A program made the translations under genes and the position numbers. A stretch of DNA of 13,024 nucleotides from JBKEDG01 sp047973085 (GTDB lineage Bacteria; Bacillota_I; Bacilli_A; JBKEDG01): the NCBI GenBank assembly GCA_047973085.1, contig JBKEBI010000087.1:1-13024 (forward strand). The letters are read 5' to 3'. The notes under the pieces are model-generated. The model worked only from the letters and a program-made list of their open reading frames with translations. It did not search any database and was not told the DNA's origin. How positions within the stretch are numbered: the first letter of the stretch is position 1; every line of letters begins with the position of its first letter. Shown in pieces: positions 12,967 through 13,024 of the stretch.

Positions 12967-13024
12967 TATATCATATCCTTTCTCAAAATTCATTAATTAA
13001 AATAACATTGCAATTAATTTATTT

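Noticed and set aside
1..13024. CRISPR array, tRNA, rRNA, insertion sequence or attachment site
   Set aside because: No regularly spaced repeats, tRNA- or rRNA-like sequence, transposase, or integrase frame was found on either strand; the repeats seen are isolated pairs.

Overview
The window is strongly AT-rich and every supported gene lies on the minus strand, so transcription runs from position 13024 towards 1. Gene density, strong AGGAGG-type ribosome binding sites, a Gram-positive thioester/SpaA adhesin and a Firmicutes-style conjugation set point to a low-GC Bacillota host (Bacilli, Erysipelotrichia or Clostridia type, possibly gut-associated). TAA, TAG and TGA all end genes here, so the code is standard and this is not a Mycoplasma. 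The region reads as part of an integrative conjugative element (ICE) or conjugative plasmid: its start, end, relaxase, coupling protein and integrase are all outside the window.

Layout in transcription order: (1) 12966-10828, a 44-aa membrane peptide, a 338-aa orphan protein, a small frameshifted gene, and an exported G5-domain protein with a glycine-rich linker and four-cysteine tail. (2) A terminator-like hairpin, then a 678-aa thioester-domain/SpaA adhesin with an atypical LVATG anchor, and two tiny membrane proteins. (3) 8206-6981, a self-contained transcription unit with an extended -10 promoter, an operator-like palindrome, a Panacea-domain (DUF4065) protein, an overlapping two-TM coiled-coil protein and an intrinsic terminator: a candidate PanAT-type toxin-antitoxin operon. 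It sits between two 37-bp direct repeats. (4) 6961-4440, small and hypothetical genes: a 48-aa peptide, a six-cysteine ectodomain protein, a 54-aa peptide, a YkgJ-type metal-binding protein and a 63-aa DNA-binding-like protein. A hairpin that contains the stop codon is duplicated exactly 900 bp apart. (5) 4391-1, single-strand binding protein, a membrane-anchored staphylococcal-type nuclease, then a type IV secretion core: VirB2-like pilin candidate, VirB6/TrbL-like channel protein, VirB3/PrgI-like protein and VirB4-like ATPase.

The parts fit one conjugation system: adhesin and G5 protein for contact with the cell surface, secretion core for the channel, SSB and nuclease for DNA handling, and PanAT for maintenance. 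There are signs of decay. The VirB4 frame is stopped before any Walker B motif, yet it continues to read like protein beyond the stop. One small gene needs a one-base shift, and another small hydrophobic frame has no usual start codon.
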